From positions 1,611,060 through 1,675,059 of the forward strand of contig JAINUG010000086.1 of the NCBI GenBank assembly GCA_029706075.1: a DNA stretch of 64,000 nt. Direction: 5' to 3'. This document shows, one piece after another, positions 24,735 through 37,493 of the stretch (its first letter is position 1; each line of letters opens with the position of its first letter). A program made the translations under genes and the position numbers. This DNA comes from Aldrovandia affinis. Taxonomy: Eukaryota > Chordata > Actinopteri > Notacanthiformes > Halosauridae. The notes beneath the pieces were generated by a model. It searched no databases. It was not told where the DNA came from and saw only the letters and a list, made by a program, of their open reading frames with translations.

Positions 24735-27700
24735 GTATGTCCTCCCCGTTTCTCTTTCTCCTCTGTCTCACTCACGCTTTGAGGCGGGAACATTACTTGA
24801 ATGTTACGCGAACGCTAATCGGGCAACTTAAGCGGGGCCTTTCCCAAGCGGGCCCCGTTTGAATTGAGTGAAGGAACTGGGTCTCTGTTTTTTTTTGAGG
24901 GGAAGTAATCTGATTGCGTTTATCAATGCGGACGGCCAGGTGACAGCTCATGTGGGCGGTGGCGTCTGCCAAAGGAAGCGACATTGCGAATCTTGAATGA
25001 GGTTCCTTCCAGGTAGCAGATGTTGAGCCAGAAATACAACCTTGTCTGAGAGCTTATCGTGGACCAGTGCCAGGGCTTAACAGCAGGGTGGGTGATAGCG
25101 AGAGCACTCAAATTAAATGGTGAGCGGATGATTTGACATTTTGGAATTAAATTATACGGTGACTGTAAGGTGGGTCCCGTTTGTCAAAAATAGTTCTTGC
25201 AGGTTAATTCAAACCTTTTTTTTCTCTTTCAAACATCTTGTCACCATCCCTTTTGACCGGGCTGGAAACAAAGCATAGGACTACTGTTAGCACTATGTGC
25301 ACAACAGCCGAGAGATTGTTTCTCTGATTGATCTCGCAAGAAACCTGTGTTATGTGTTCCAGTGCCTGATGCATATCAGAAACAAAGGCCTTCTTCCAGT
25401 GATATAGAGAAGGCAGACTACTTGCATTAATTATCACCCACACAGGGCTTCCACACCAATTACTTTAAAAAAGAGTTTAAGGAAATACATGTATAAAGTT
25501 GCTTGCCGTTACAGCCAATGATGTTTCCCACACCACTCGCACTGTTGCCAAGTGGCTTTCTCCCTGCTAAGCACTCGTCTAGCTTGGTTTGATTTCTGTC
25601 ACATCCCTTGCTGATTATTTTCCTTTCTAGGGTAGAATTATGTTCAGTACTTGTGGAGCAAATTGCAAACTCGTTACAGAGAGAGCTGTTTAATTCTGCT
25701 GTGGAAACACTGGTGAAAGTCGCAGCTATTGTAGATTAAGAGGCCCGAAACTGTGGAGGAACACAGGGCCTCAACACTCAGCAAGCAGTTTGACTAGAAC
25801 GAGCAAGCCTTCCAGTCACATAGCTATCCCCAAATCTTACATACAAAAATAAATGAATTAAGGAAAAAAAGATGCATGGAGATGGAAATATATAAATGAC
25901 ATGCTCTAAAGCTACTAGCTGAAAATCTATTACATGTACTCATTCAAATTCATGAAGTGTTATAAAACACATCAGTATACGGTCAAAGCATGTTTCACTG
26001 TTATTGAACCTCTAGACACCTATAGTTTTCAAACCCTATTTTAGAGGCTCCATCTGTAACCAAATAGAGAGGACTCATTTCCCTTGAGTAGCACAACAGA
26101 CATTCTGTACAAGGGGGATCAGTTCAATCATACCCCGATCTCCTTGACGCACACCTGAGAGGTTGAACTTTTGAACTGTAGTAACCCAATCTAAATTGCA
26201 GGTAGTTACATGCTTTTACAGGCCCGACCTTGTCTTGGTTGAGTAGATTGCAGGGCTGTATTTCTGTGGTATGGGGCATGAAGTCAGCCTTGGTGTTTGC
26301 GTTTGTTGTAAAGGTATATCTAGGGGTCAGGTGAGCAATTGAACATCTTGTGGAGGTACACACGGGCTGACTGTCTGAGTGCTGCTTCAGAACCGTGGCC
26401 ACCAGGGCCTTGGAGGTGAACATTGTCTAGGAGCACTGAGGAGAGAGGGATTGTTTAATTTAGAACAGGGTCAAACTGAGTTCATGGCGACAGGGCTGAA
26501 GTCAGCCAGTTTTGTGGTGTCTACACTAGGTCAACAATGGCCTCTACCACTGCAGCTCTTGCCACTGTTTACCTTATTTTAAATAAAATAGACAGTTTCC
26601 AGGCGGGCACATTCAAACAACCCTGTGTGTATGTGCACCAGCAGCAGGTCGCTCTGATCCAAGGAGGACCTTAGACCTAGACCTGTCGCTCAGTCTCTTG
26701 AGGTCTCCTCCTAGAATCCAATGTTGAATAATGGCACCACAGTCTCTGTCTGAGATTCAGTCATTGTTTAGGTATGTTTACAAAGTTCAGAGTGTTTTTA
26801 TTTTGTAAGCTGAGGGGTCAGTTTGTCTGTGGTGACCAGTGGTACACTTTAAAACCGACAGATATTTAAATAAATATCCAAACAGTCGAAGGCTGAAAGG
26901 AGCTGATTGGATAATCATTATATTACAAGGGTTTAAAACCCAGACTAAATTAACTTTATGCTGAGTAATGGCTATTTTCCCCCTGCCTCTGCCTCTGCCT
27001 CTGAACCTCTGATTCTCATTACACCTTTTGTGACCTGCATTCCCCCCTTCAATCAAATACCAAATAGCTATATCAAGTCATTCAATTATTTCTCTGCTGT
27101 GTTGAATAAACCTTGCTTTTGATGAGTGTTCTGTGGCCATGTGGTTTTTGTAGGGGTGAAAACAGGCTACAGGATGGACCTTGTGTCTAATGCAGCAGGG
27201 TTGTGATGCTGCTGTGTAGGGCTTTCTGCAGAGCATACAGTTGGCTGCCAGACTTGGCCACTGAGTGAATGCTGGGTCTGCCGTTCAGGGAGCTAACATC
27301 CTCTGCAGCTGTCTTCCCCACCCCCCCCCCTCCTTTCCCCAGCCCCCAACAGGCCAACATGGCCTATTGTTGATTATGTAGCTTCATATATCCTTTCTTT
27401 CTTTCGGGATAAGAACCTTACATGAGGTGTCTGTGGTATCTCCCTGGCCTGGGAGGGAGCAGGGTACACCCTGAAATAGCCCCGGAGGTTGTGTTGTTCT
27501 GGGGTGTTTCTCCGAGCCTCGTGTCGCCCAGTTCCTCGGCAGTGGCAGAGCTGAAACACGCAGAGTTGTGTCCCCATCCCAGGGCCCAGTGTAACGTCCG
27601 AATGATGGAGGGCCGTGTGTGTGTGGACCCGGTCCATTTACCAGGAGGGACAGAGGGGCTGTGTAATAGGAACCTGGGTCCCCTGCACTTGCCAGCTTGT

Positions 27701-27867
27701 CGTTGTAGGGTAACCTCAAACACCTCCATCTGCCGCCGCCCCGGCACCATGTTCAGTGATGAGCTCACGAGCAGCGTGGTTAACGAGTGTCCTGCAGACC
27801 AGCGCTGGGGAAACTTTACACATCATCTGGCCCCTCTCCAGCTTCAAAGCGCCCCTCAGTCTGTGTG

Positions 27868-28045
27868 TCTCTGAGACATTTGTGTGAGTGCATGTGCCCG
27901 TTTGCGTGTGCATGTGTGCGTATGTGTTTTATGTGTGCATGCCTGCCTGTGTGTTTTTGTTTGTGAGTGCATGTGTGTATCTGTATCTGCGTCTGTGCGT
28001 GGATGTGTTTGCGTGTATGTCCGCTTGTGTATATGTGTGTGTGAA
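27868..28045. repeat. imperfect TG-rich tract
   Basis: Degenerate TGTGTG/TGCATG sequence with many substitutions, an aged dinucleotide repeat. It produces short Val/Cys-rich open frames that are not genes. Confidence 0.75.
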
Positions 28046-29619
28046 ATATATTATTGACATTTTATCATGATGTATAGCCACTTTACAATGTTGCAGTTCA
28101 TTGAAAGCAGCATTATATAACTTGGCCAAAAGTGACAAGACAGTTTGGCAGTACTGAAGTTCAGTTGTGGTTAGGGGTTTAGATTACAACAATGGCACTG
28201 TATTAATTCATATGGAACAGATGAATTGTATACAAATATAACTGGAATAAGCAGCCCTGGATAAAGCGTATGCAGAAAGAAACAAAAGTAATGCCACTGT
28301 TTTGCATTAGTTATTAAAATGGTCCGCCGTGATAGCCTCAATCCCTTTTGTTGTGAGGCTCAGACATTGAATGAAAGTGTGAAATGTAAGCCTTTTTTGT
28401 TGGAAGTTTACTATGCAGTACTGTCCGTTAACCATGTGCCTTTGTGCTGCCAGGAAGGGCTTTTACGACATGAATATATCCCTTTAGAGACAGGGGGGTT
28501 TGGAGGTTGAGGGAGGCAGAGGAGAAATAGATGGATTTCAAACGGGGGCGCCTGGGGTAACTAAACCCTGGCGGGACCCTGGGAGCGAAGGTCGTTTTGA
28601 GGTTAGCTCTAGTTTCCAGGGGAACAGGTGAAGACAGGATGGCAGTTGCCAGGGGAATTCTGGGAATGAACAGGTGATGGGAAAGATCTGACGTTGTGCT
28701 CCTCTGTTGTGGAGAGTGGGGTGTGCCAACTTTCTCACCCTGCATAATCCCACTTGTCTGGCTGAGGAACAGCTGAATGACAGCCTCTACCTCCCAAAAC
28801 GCACATTCTAAAAAATTGAATTGGAGGCTTGCAGATTAGTAAACAGGGCATAGCAGATTAGGATCTAAATGAAATGGCTGAACTGCAATTTAAATTTCCT
28901 ACAGCACAGGTTCCCTTCAGGTCGCCCCGGGTTCATGCCCTTCCTCATTACTGGGTCCTGAACACAGCCAGTGCTGCTATCACCTCCGGTAACATTTCGA
29001 GTTGAGCTCACCGCCCAGAGGCTGGGGCGACAGAAGCACGCAGAAGAGCAGTAATCAATGCCACCGTTGTCCCTGAAGCTGGGTGCCGTGGTTAATGTAT
29101 TTGTGTTGACTGCTCTCGTCTCTCTGTCTCTCAGTAAAAGGGCGCTTTTGCTAAATGTCAAGCAAAGCAGCTTTCACAACAGGGTTGCTGAAAATCCCAA
29201 ACCAAATTGGAGCCAGCGGAGTGCTGAAAATAGTTTTCGTCATTTTACATAGAGTATTATTTGTCATTATTCAAAAATAACATTCAAACATAGTATAAAA
29301 AAATAACGCACACATGGAACGCGCATCCAGAAGCTCCCACTGTTCCAAAGTGTCTGATTGTGAAAGACGCTTGAGTGGGGTCACGGAGGTCCGATCGCGT
29401 GCCCTTTTCTCTTGCGTCCCCTCTTCTGCATGGTCAGTGGGCTCCTGTCCAGGGGACCGGTGGCACACAAAGCCCTGGCGGGTCTGAAAATGCCAGAAGA
29501 CTCGCTTGTAAATGCTGCCGTTTGACGGAGCTTCACTAATGGGATCACCGCACGAGCTCCCGGGCAATCTTGCCTGTGGGAAGGGAGGAAGAGAGGACGG
29601 AGGAGACCTGTCCCCTCTG

Positions 29620-29990
29620 TCCAGCGGTCATTGAGCCGGCCTGGCCCCTGTCCGACTCCCGCACCCCTGACCTAGTCCTGATTAATGAATTCGTTAGACG
29701 TGGCCGGAGGCTAATGAGATGTCAGTGGCTCGCGCTAGTGGGAGGGGCGCCCCAAGGGGGGGTTACAGGGGGTTTAGAGTACAACAGGTGGTGATGGGAA
29801 GAGCATTTAAAAGTGGCCCCATGTTAATGAGGGGTGCTACGTCTGGGCGGCCTCATCTGTCTCAGATTACGGCCCGAACAACCGGGGCCGCTTAGAACAA
29901 TGGGCTCCTGGTTTGACTAATGCGTCCCAATCGCATTACAGATTGCGCCTCCGTCACAGTTGTTGCCGCGATTGTGGGGGATTCATTGAG
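29620..29990. promoter_or_regulatory. candidate intronic regulatory patch
   Basis: Non-repetitive, GC-rich sequence with several TAAT/ATTA-type cores ('cctgattaatgaattcg' near 29678, 'ggctaatgagatg' near 29709, 'gttaatgagg' near 29823). Its composition differs from the AT-rich intron around it. It may be an enhancer, but no conservation can be shown from one genome. Confidence 0.2.
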
Positions 29991-30869
29991 AACGGTCTTT
30001 TCTCGTTAACGTAGCTCCGCAGCTCCGCGGTTAATGCAGCACGGAACACACGTCCCAGGTGAAATAAGTAGTGTGGCTTTGTCCTCCCGGGTGCCATCTT
30101 TCTCATTTGCCGAAGAATGTTCCGAAAACCTGATTGAGTTTGGGAGTCGTTTTCGGGAACAGCACAATGCACAACTGTTGCCTTGTTGTCCTCCAGTGTG
30201 GAGTAAGTGAATGTGCTTTTTGATGTCCTCTTCGGCAAACACACTGCCTCTTTGCATCCCCGTGCGCAAGCTTGTTTGGTGATGTGTGTGTAATTCCTTT
30301 TTTCAATTATTCCACCTTTGTTGTTTTCGTCCCCCCAGGTAGCGTTGTCTGTAGTGTACAGAGAGACCATTTTTAAAGTCTTGTTTTTTTACTGAACTCA
30401 CTCTGGGCCTTTGGGTTATTGACAGCACTATTAACCAGCTTGCAGCATTGCCTGAACTCATACGCAGGCTCCAACTGCCTGTGCACTTGAGCACAAAGCG
30501 TGCTGGAAAGTAGAGATAAACTTTTCCCACAAAAGTTTTCTAATGCGATAGGAGGATGAGAGCTCGTGCTAAAAACGTGAGCGTAAGCTCTCCTGTCCTC
30601 TCTCAGCTTTCATTTTTGGATCCTTCAGCACAAAGAGAACGAGTGTGAAGCGCACACATTTAGGCCATTGAGGCTTCGTTGGCACACCTTGACCTCTGAC
30701 CCCTGCATCTTGGGGAAGGGGCGTGGTTGGATTCAGTTGCATTTAGCAGGATTTAGAAGGATCTGTTTAAAAGGACATCTTGTCTGTGCAGATACCAGTT
30801 GCCCAGACTGTTTGAATGGATGCATTGTGGTGGCGCATTGCCAGAGAGACGATGCTGTGGCCTGCAGAT

Positions 30870-31101
30870 CACATTACATTACATTACATTACATTACAGG
30901 CATTTAGCAGACGCTCTTATCCAGAGCGACTTACAGTTTACATTTCTTTACAATCCATTTATACAGCTGGATATTAACTGAAGCAATGTCAGGTTGAGTA
31001 CCTTGCTCAAGGGTACAACGGCAGTGTCCCACCTGGGAATTGAACCTGCAACCTTAACGTTACAAGCCCAGCTCCCTAACCATTATACCACACTACCTGC
31101 C
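30870..31101 (-). mobile_element. tRNA-derived SINE, full length
   Basis: Read on the minus strand it starts with a tRNA-like head ('ggtataatggttaggga' and the B-box-like 'ggttcaattcc'). It continues with a body containing 'ccttgagcaaggtactcaac' and 'gactgtaagtc'-type sequence, then the tail core 'cgctctggataagagcgtct' and ends in (TAATG)n. On the plus strand the tail appears as (ACATT)n at 30870-30898. The two Pol III boxes and pentanucleotide tail identify a SINE of the type common in teleosts. A target-site duplication was not evident. Confidence 0.8.
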
Positions 31102-31260
31102 TATCATGCGTCATGCGTTCACCTCCAGGTGTGATGCTGCCCTAATGCCCTTTGGCAAAACGCTGCCATCAGATCATTTGTTAAAACGATGGGAGTGTAA
31201 ATGCTTACCGTGCTTTAGCTCTTGCTTTGTCCTCTGTGGCGCTCTGTGACCCTGGGCCTG

Positions 31261-31330
31261 TGTGCATCTGTGTGTGTGTGTGTGATTGTGTCAGTCTGTG
31301 TGTATAGGTGTGTGTGTGTGAGTGATTGAT
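31261..31330. repeat. (TG)n/(TGAT)n tract
   Basis: Interrupted TG dinucleotide repeats ending in tgattgattgattg. Simple sequence in intron 2. Confidence 0.8.
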
Positions 31331-31563
31331 TGATTGTCAGCTTAATACATTTGGTAGGCTCGGAGCTGTGCAGGGCAGTAAAAGGAGGAGCAGAGAGCTC
31401 TGCCCACGATATGCTGGCGCAGCGTAGCCTAGACGGGCCTCGTCGGGCGGGCATGGAACCAGGCTGCATCCTTACTGTGACACGGGCAACGGTCCTGAAG
31501 GACACATTGTTGCCTTTGACATGTGTGACCTCTGTCCTCCATGCCCCTCCCAACCGCCAATGT

Positions 31564-31933
31564 GGGGGCCTCCGATAGCGTAGCGGTCTAACGCACCCGT
31601 ATTGGCTGGTCCTTTAAGAGTGTGAGCTGTCTATCACGGTCGCGGTTCGAAACCCAACTGTACCAGACCAGCCCTGGTGGGGAGTTCCAATTGGGGGCAG
31701 TGTTTGGCTGTCCACCCCAGGGGGAGGGTGAGCCCTGGGAAGCACCTATGGGTGTCTCCAGAACGTGGGTGGGCGAATTCCATCTCAAAGGAAGCGGAGT
31801 TCCCTGCCCTCTGAGAATTAGCTTGCCTCGTTGAGATGGGCGATGAGTTTGTGTGGGGAGGGCAAATCGAAATAAATTGTAGGGTATAATTGGGAGAAAA
31901 ACTTGAAAAAAATCCCCCAAAATTAAAATAAAT
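31564..31933 (+). mobile_element. tRNA-derived SINE (tail family 'aattgggagaaaaa')
   Basis: The head carries an A-box-like 'tagcgtagcggtcta' and a perfect B box 'ggttcgaaacc' (31644-31654). A body of about 250 bp follows, then the tail 'ataattgggagaaaaac' and A-rich sequence. The 8-bp sequence GCCAATGT stands on both sides (31556-31563 and 31934-31941), a probable target-site duplication. The tail matches the end of the SINE at 49849-50165, so both belong to one family or use the same LINE partner. Confidence 0.75.
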
Positions 31934-33342
31934 GCCAATGTCATCGGCTCTGATACTGCACGCCCTGAGCAGGCACAACCCACACAGACACGCAGAATCA
32001 CAGTAGCTGGGGAGGAGCTGGCATGCAACAGCTTTGTTGCTTTTGGGGGTAAGTGGCTGATATTCCCTCAAAAAGGTGAGGGAGTCACGTCCCCCCCAGT
32101 CCACCCAATAAACCACGCTGTGCGTAGGGGGGGCCCATCCCAATCACATTCACTCAAACGTCAATGCAGATCCCCACCCTCACAGTGACAGCGGCACACT
32201 AGGAATTTACACGTACAGCACAGTGCTCCTCCATCTGCCTGCCTGTTTGTCTCAGACCCTGTTTTCAAAGTCATCAAAGTGGCTGTCTTTCAGGGAGATG
32301 GGAGCTGCTAAATTTACCAACACCGGATTTCACTGAATCAGATCAAAAAAAAGAAAATAGGAGAGCATGCCCGTTTTTTTAAGAGAAAGAGAAGGGACGG
32401 CTGGCAGAACTCAACGGCTTGGCGGAGGCAGCTTTGCTCAGGCGCAGGTTTCTGTCACAAATAGTTTTCCAGCTGCCCGAAGGAGCAGTGTGAGCACTCT
32501 TGACCCTCTCCCACAATGGTGCAGTGCTGCGATGGCTGGACCGGTGGGATTTGCAGCATTCCTTGCCTGTGCCCCCCACTGCGCTCTGTGCCGTCCGCCA
32601 AGTCGAGTGGATTTCAAACACTTTACGGAAAACTATTTGCATATGTCATTTGCATAATTTCTTTACGCTTTTTCCGTTTTTTTTCTCATGAACCCTATAA
32701 ACTCCTGGTATTCTAAAAGTGAGTTTGAATGAGAACAATGTAATTTCGCATCTGTTATCTGCATCATTTGCAAGTTTATTTCTTTGTTTCTTTTTTTCTT
32801 TTTTTGGGAGGGTGGGGGGTGGGGGTGTTCTTAAAACAACAGTACAGTATAATCCCTCCTGTCCAATCCTGTTAGGACCAAAGGTAGGTGGGACACATGA
32901 AAAGTTGGGTAATTGAATACAAGGAAAAAAACTATGTCAAAATGTGGACTAAGGGAAACTGAAAGTGCAATACTGTCATTTGACAGATATTTATTAATTT
33001 TCATGAGATGTGCTTTGTTGTCATTGCACAAGCATTGTTATTTGAGCTTGTTATGCTATATTATGGAGAACACATTGACATCAAAATGACATGCGATATT
33101 CCAGCATGTCGGCTGTACAGGGGTCGGATATGTGGGATTATACTGCATTTTTAAAATAAGCAGAACACTTTGGATGTCACTAAGCTCTAAGGAAAGCATT
33201 TTAGGTCAGCAAGACGATGATGTTTACATTTTCAATGATTCATGAAAATGGGCTGTCAGCCATACATTTAAAAGCATTTGTGATAAATCTATATGCCGTG
33301 GCATATTATATGGTGACAGTATATATATACGGTATATGTATA

Positions 33343-33529
33343 CAGTGCCCCTTTAAAATTTAGATTTAAAAAAAAAAATTAATGTTCAGAAATGTTGAGA
33401 ATCTTTTTTTCACTTGGAAATTGCAGGGAAAATTTTGAAATAAAGGTGGAAAAGTCTGATTTAATATGTTTTCATTTCAGACTGTAATGCAACAAAAGGT
33501 ATACTTTTTTAGACTTTAAAGGGGTACTG
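33343..33529. mobile_element. degenerate Tc1/mariner-like MITE, 187 bp
   Basis: The left end 'CAGTGCCCCTTTAAA' and the right end 'TTTAAAGGGGTACTG' are inverted repeats with one mismatch. Each is bordered by TA (33341-33342 and 33530-33531), the Tc1/mariner target. The interior ('gactgtaatgcaacaaaagg') resembles the 3' ends of fish Tc1 elements. It has no transposase coding, so it is a deletion derivative or MITE. Confidence 0.7.
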
Positions 33530-36500
33530 TAAATATATATTTATTCCATAAAACTGCACTTTACTCTGTCCTTAACTTCCTATATTAACAAATGTAAGTA
33601 AGAGCTGCATTTATTTCCAGCTTAAACAACACTTTTTCATCCATTTCAAAGACAGACGAACCAATAATAATAACCTAAAACGCAGCACTTGCTTTCGGGT
33701 AAATGACAAAGCGCGTTAAACGCTGTTAAATCCGGTCCCATGCACGTGGACAGTGAGTTAAACGGGTGCCGTTGAATGAATTGTCTGTTAAAATGAACAG
33801 TTGGGTTTTCAGTTTCTCCAGATGGTTTCAGTACAGTAAACAGTGATGAGCGTTGGGGGTGGAAGAGGGCACCTTTCGAACCCAAGCCAATGACAGAGCA
33901 GACTGTTCGTCCTTCGCCCCCTGCCCCTCCCCTTTAACAGCAATAAATGTAGACCATTCCTAGATTAAAGTAATCCTCTTTCTCCATAGACAATGTCTCT
34001 ATTAGCCAAGACACTGCATGGCCACACGCATGAGATTAGACCACCTCGGTAATAGACTTATTGTTGGTCCGATTTGAATACAAAAGGACAATTCTGGGGG
34101 GCGGGGGGGTTATCGGGGGAGGTGGGGGCGGGGGGGTGGTTTCAGAGGGCTCACCCTGACCCTGCCATTAATATGACGGTGTCCCCCTTATCTGTCTCCT
34201 TTTGTTCTCCGTTGATTTGTTCAGGACAGGGCCTTCTGTCTTGTGCCGTGAGGCTGGCCACAGAGTTTGCACACACAACGGGCACAGGGGCTGAATAATG
34301 ATTAGGCGTACAGTGCGTAAATAACTCACCACCCACTGTGAAGACCCCTCCTTCGTCCCTCCAACGGACCCTCATGATCACAATTGGGCTATTTTCTCAG
34401 TAATTGCAGAGAGCATTCTTTAGGACCTTTTAAGGAATTATTTTTGAATAAGTATAAGAGGAACTTTGTGGTGTTTCTTTTAAATGTTACTTCAGCAATG
34501 TTTAGAATTACAGGATTCTTTCTGCAGAAAGTGTAGCTTTGAGACAGTCACTCAAATTGCATCACAGTTGTTTTGTATTTTAAATATATATATATATTAA
34601 GATATAGATAAATACACTTAAATGTTCTTAAAACAGGCATTTCAGGCTTTAGCCTATTGAACAGCAAAATAACATAACAAAGACTATTCTTATGATAATA
34701 ACCACTCAATCATGACAAAACATGGCAGATAGACTTGCATTTTAAGCCCTTGAAGATTAAGTTTAGTGTTTGTCTCCTCTGAATCAGCAAAATTTGACTA
34801 AGAAGCAAGCTATTACAATGGGAAACTGGAGAAATAATGAAACCGCTTATAGGTTACCTTCCATTTGTGCGATTTCCACATAGGGCTCCATTTCAAAATA
34901 AAAAAGTGTTCCAGGTTACTGGACAGGCTTTTCTTTTTTTTTGTGCAAATTAAATTCAATGATGAATAAAAGAGAATACAGCCTTTGCAGTTTACTGGGG
35001 CGGGTCCAGATGGTCGCCCTTTTTCCTCCCACACTTACCAAGTAAGGAAGGTAAATATCATCGACCGACACAATGTCAACCACTGCAAATGAAGGGCATG
35101 TGGCAACAGTAGGCATGATGTAGAGCACTATAGCTAAATGTGACTCTATTTATTTGTTGAATAGCACTGTTTTTTCAGCCCAGTGTGGAAATCGCTATGT
35201 TCATTGGTTCAGAGGGAAGGTATTGTGCTTTTCCCAGCCCCTCCGTTTGCCTACTCATAGTGACCCGGTAGCAAGGGGGTCCCTATGTGGAGTGATCGGG
35301 ATCAGAGCCTCTTCATCTGGCGGGTGCATCTCTACTATTTATTTGGTCGCATTCGGGGAAAAGTAGACTGCAATGGAAATAAGTTGGCTTAATGAGTGTT
35401 ATCCTCTGCAAATTTGCGGTGTGCATTAATGTGATTGTCATGTATTAAGGGTATGTCTGTTTGCACTGTGTATATCTAGAATTTTTTTTAAATTGTCAAA
35501 TAAAACTAAATACCCTAACCGACACGAGCAAGGAAGATGGCAGCAACCTCCCCTCCAGTGTCAAACCGGTCGGTGCACGCTGGGAAGGTGAGGAGATTAA
35601 CCTCCGACTCATGCCGCTGCTGGAATTGCCTTAATGGGGGGGCGCAGCTGCCACCTGATGTATGAACCTGGAGAAAGCCGATGCCGGGAGGGATTGACAC
35701 CTGCGTGAGGTAGCACATTCTCTGAGGCGGCCATTAGTGTGCTAAAGACTGGCCTTTGGGTGCGTGCACTTTAGTCACCGGGCGTTTTTTTTTAGGGCCC
35801 TCCTCGGGGCCTGAAATGTGGGTGCTTTTCGGGGGTTTCTTTGAAACGTTGCCAGGGAACGGCAAGCTGCAGGCAGGGGGGTTTGGTTTCAAACAGGGGC
35901 GTGCACAGGTCAGACAAGTCCCCCCCAACATCCCCATCCTCCTAAGGCACAGAGCTTCAGGGCCCATCTTGCTAACCCCCCACCTCTTTGGGGCAGGATA
36001 ATGAGACTCACCCCTAGCTTTGCACATGAGGCCTTTGCACACGAGGGTAATTTATTACATTCAATTTGTTGCCCTGACACGTCTGGGTTTTAAAGGTGCT
36101 GGAGATGACCAGACGGGGGTGTTTATGAGCGGTTAAAAGCCTCGAAATGATACACCCCGACACCGCATCTCATCCATCTTTGCCACTAACCAGTCGCACG
36201 CTATCCGCACAGGCTTCGAGGGACACGGTCACCCATGTCACGTTTCTGGGTGAAATACTGCTGGGGTTTTTTTTGTGTGCCTCCACTCCCGCGCTATATA
36301 CCACAAAGAGCATTTTCATGAGGTTCTCCTGGTGAATCAGAGGATTAATGGTGTTTCGGCTGCAGAGGTCTGCATGTCTTTGTCCCTGATCACAGCAGAC
36401 GTGCTACTCCTTCAGCGATAATTGTGTTCAGAGGCTTCACCGTTTTCAAGGGCAGAGCTTCCGATTTAATCTCACGAGCATTCTCCAGCCCGCATTAGAA

Positions 36501-37340
36501 CCACAAGGTAAGCCCCGACGCTAGAATATTGTAAACGATAAAAAGGCCATGACTTAAAATACCCTTGCTTGTTGTCCCATCCCAATCCCCTCGGTCTAGA
36601 CTGACGGTGTTTGAGCACCCGTCCCCCGGGCGGGTCAGAACATTATTTTTTCCGTCATAAAGGAAATAATTTCTCACAAGGCCATCACCGAAAGTGTTTG
36701 TTGGCCAGATGCTTTTCATCCATCAGTCTCTGAAAGCCGGGCCCTGCCGCGGTCTGTGGAGGCAGAGGGGAGAGAGGCGCCCACAGCTGTTACCTCCTAA
36801 CTGGACTCAGGTGACGGCTAATCAGCACAGACAGGATATAAATGAGGGCCTGACAAAGACAAACACGTGCGCATGCAGACACAAACAAAAGAGAAAAAAA
36901 AAAAAAAATTGGGGGCGAAAGAAAGAAATCGGGTCGGACGGCGGTGGGGACTGATTTCCCTCCCTCCCCAAGGCAATATCTGTCCCTCCTGCTTGCCGTC
37001 CAGAGCGCCTCTCTCATTATGAGGAGTAGGCCCTTTTTTGATCCTATTGGGGTTTGGAAATGATGGAGTGGGCTTTTTTTTTTAGGGGGGTTGCTCAGAG
37101 TGGGACAGATGTCCAAGCAGCACGTGCCTCATCCCCCAACACCCCCCCATCCCCACTCAGACGGGGGCCCCTCCTCCATGACAGCTGTGTTCTGTTGACC
37201 TGGGAAGCCTCCGGACTGGGACAGGCCGCTGTCTGTCCTAACTAATAATGCCCCATTATTGGGGTGGAGCCCTGTGGAGCGCTGGCCCTTTGGGTTAACT
37301 GGACAAAACCTGACCCACAGGTACAGCACATGATGACAGT

Positions 37341-37493
37341 GGTTCTGTGTGGCTCAGTAGGTAGAGCACAGCGTTGGCAACGCTTAGGTTGTGGGTTCAG
37401 TTCCCACTGGGGACCACATATACTGAAAAATGTACACATTCACTACTGTAAGTTGCTTTGGATAAAAGCGTCTGCTAAATGGCATATATTATG
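37341..37493 (+). mobile_element. tRNA-derived SINE, near full length
   Basis: The A box 'tggctcagtagg' is at 37350-37361 and the B box 'ggttcagttcc' at 37394-37404. These are followed by 'ccacatatactg' and the tail core 'ataaaagcgtctgctaaat' ending in an AT-rich tail. Same family as the copies at 51219 (plus), 55081 (plus) and 61978 (minus). The spacing of the A and B boxes is that of a tRNA, but there is no tRNA fold end or anticodon stem worth calling a gene. Confidence 0.8.

Noticed and set aside
24199-24831. 210-residue plus-strand open frame over exon 2
   Set aside because: It reads the Ig1 exon in the wrong frame; the true frame gives the conserved Robo Ig1 sequence.
31634-32143. 169-residue minus-strand open frame
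   Set aside because: It largely overlaps a SINE and shows no domain similarity.
37348-37405. tRNA gene
   Set aside because: A and B boxes are present but belong to a SINE head; the sequence continues into a SINE body and shared tail, and the same holds at 49849, 31564, 30870 and 61978.
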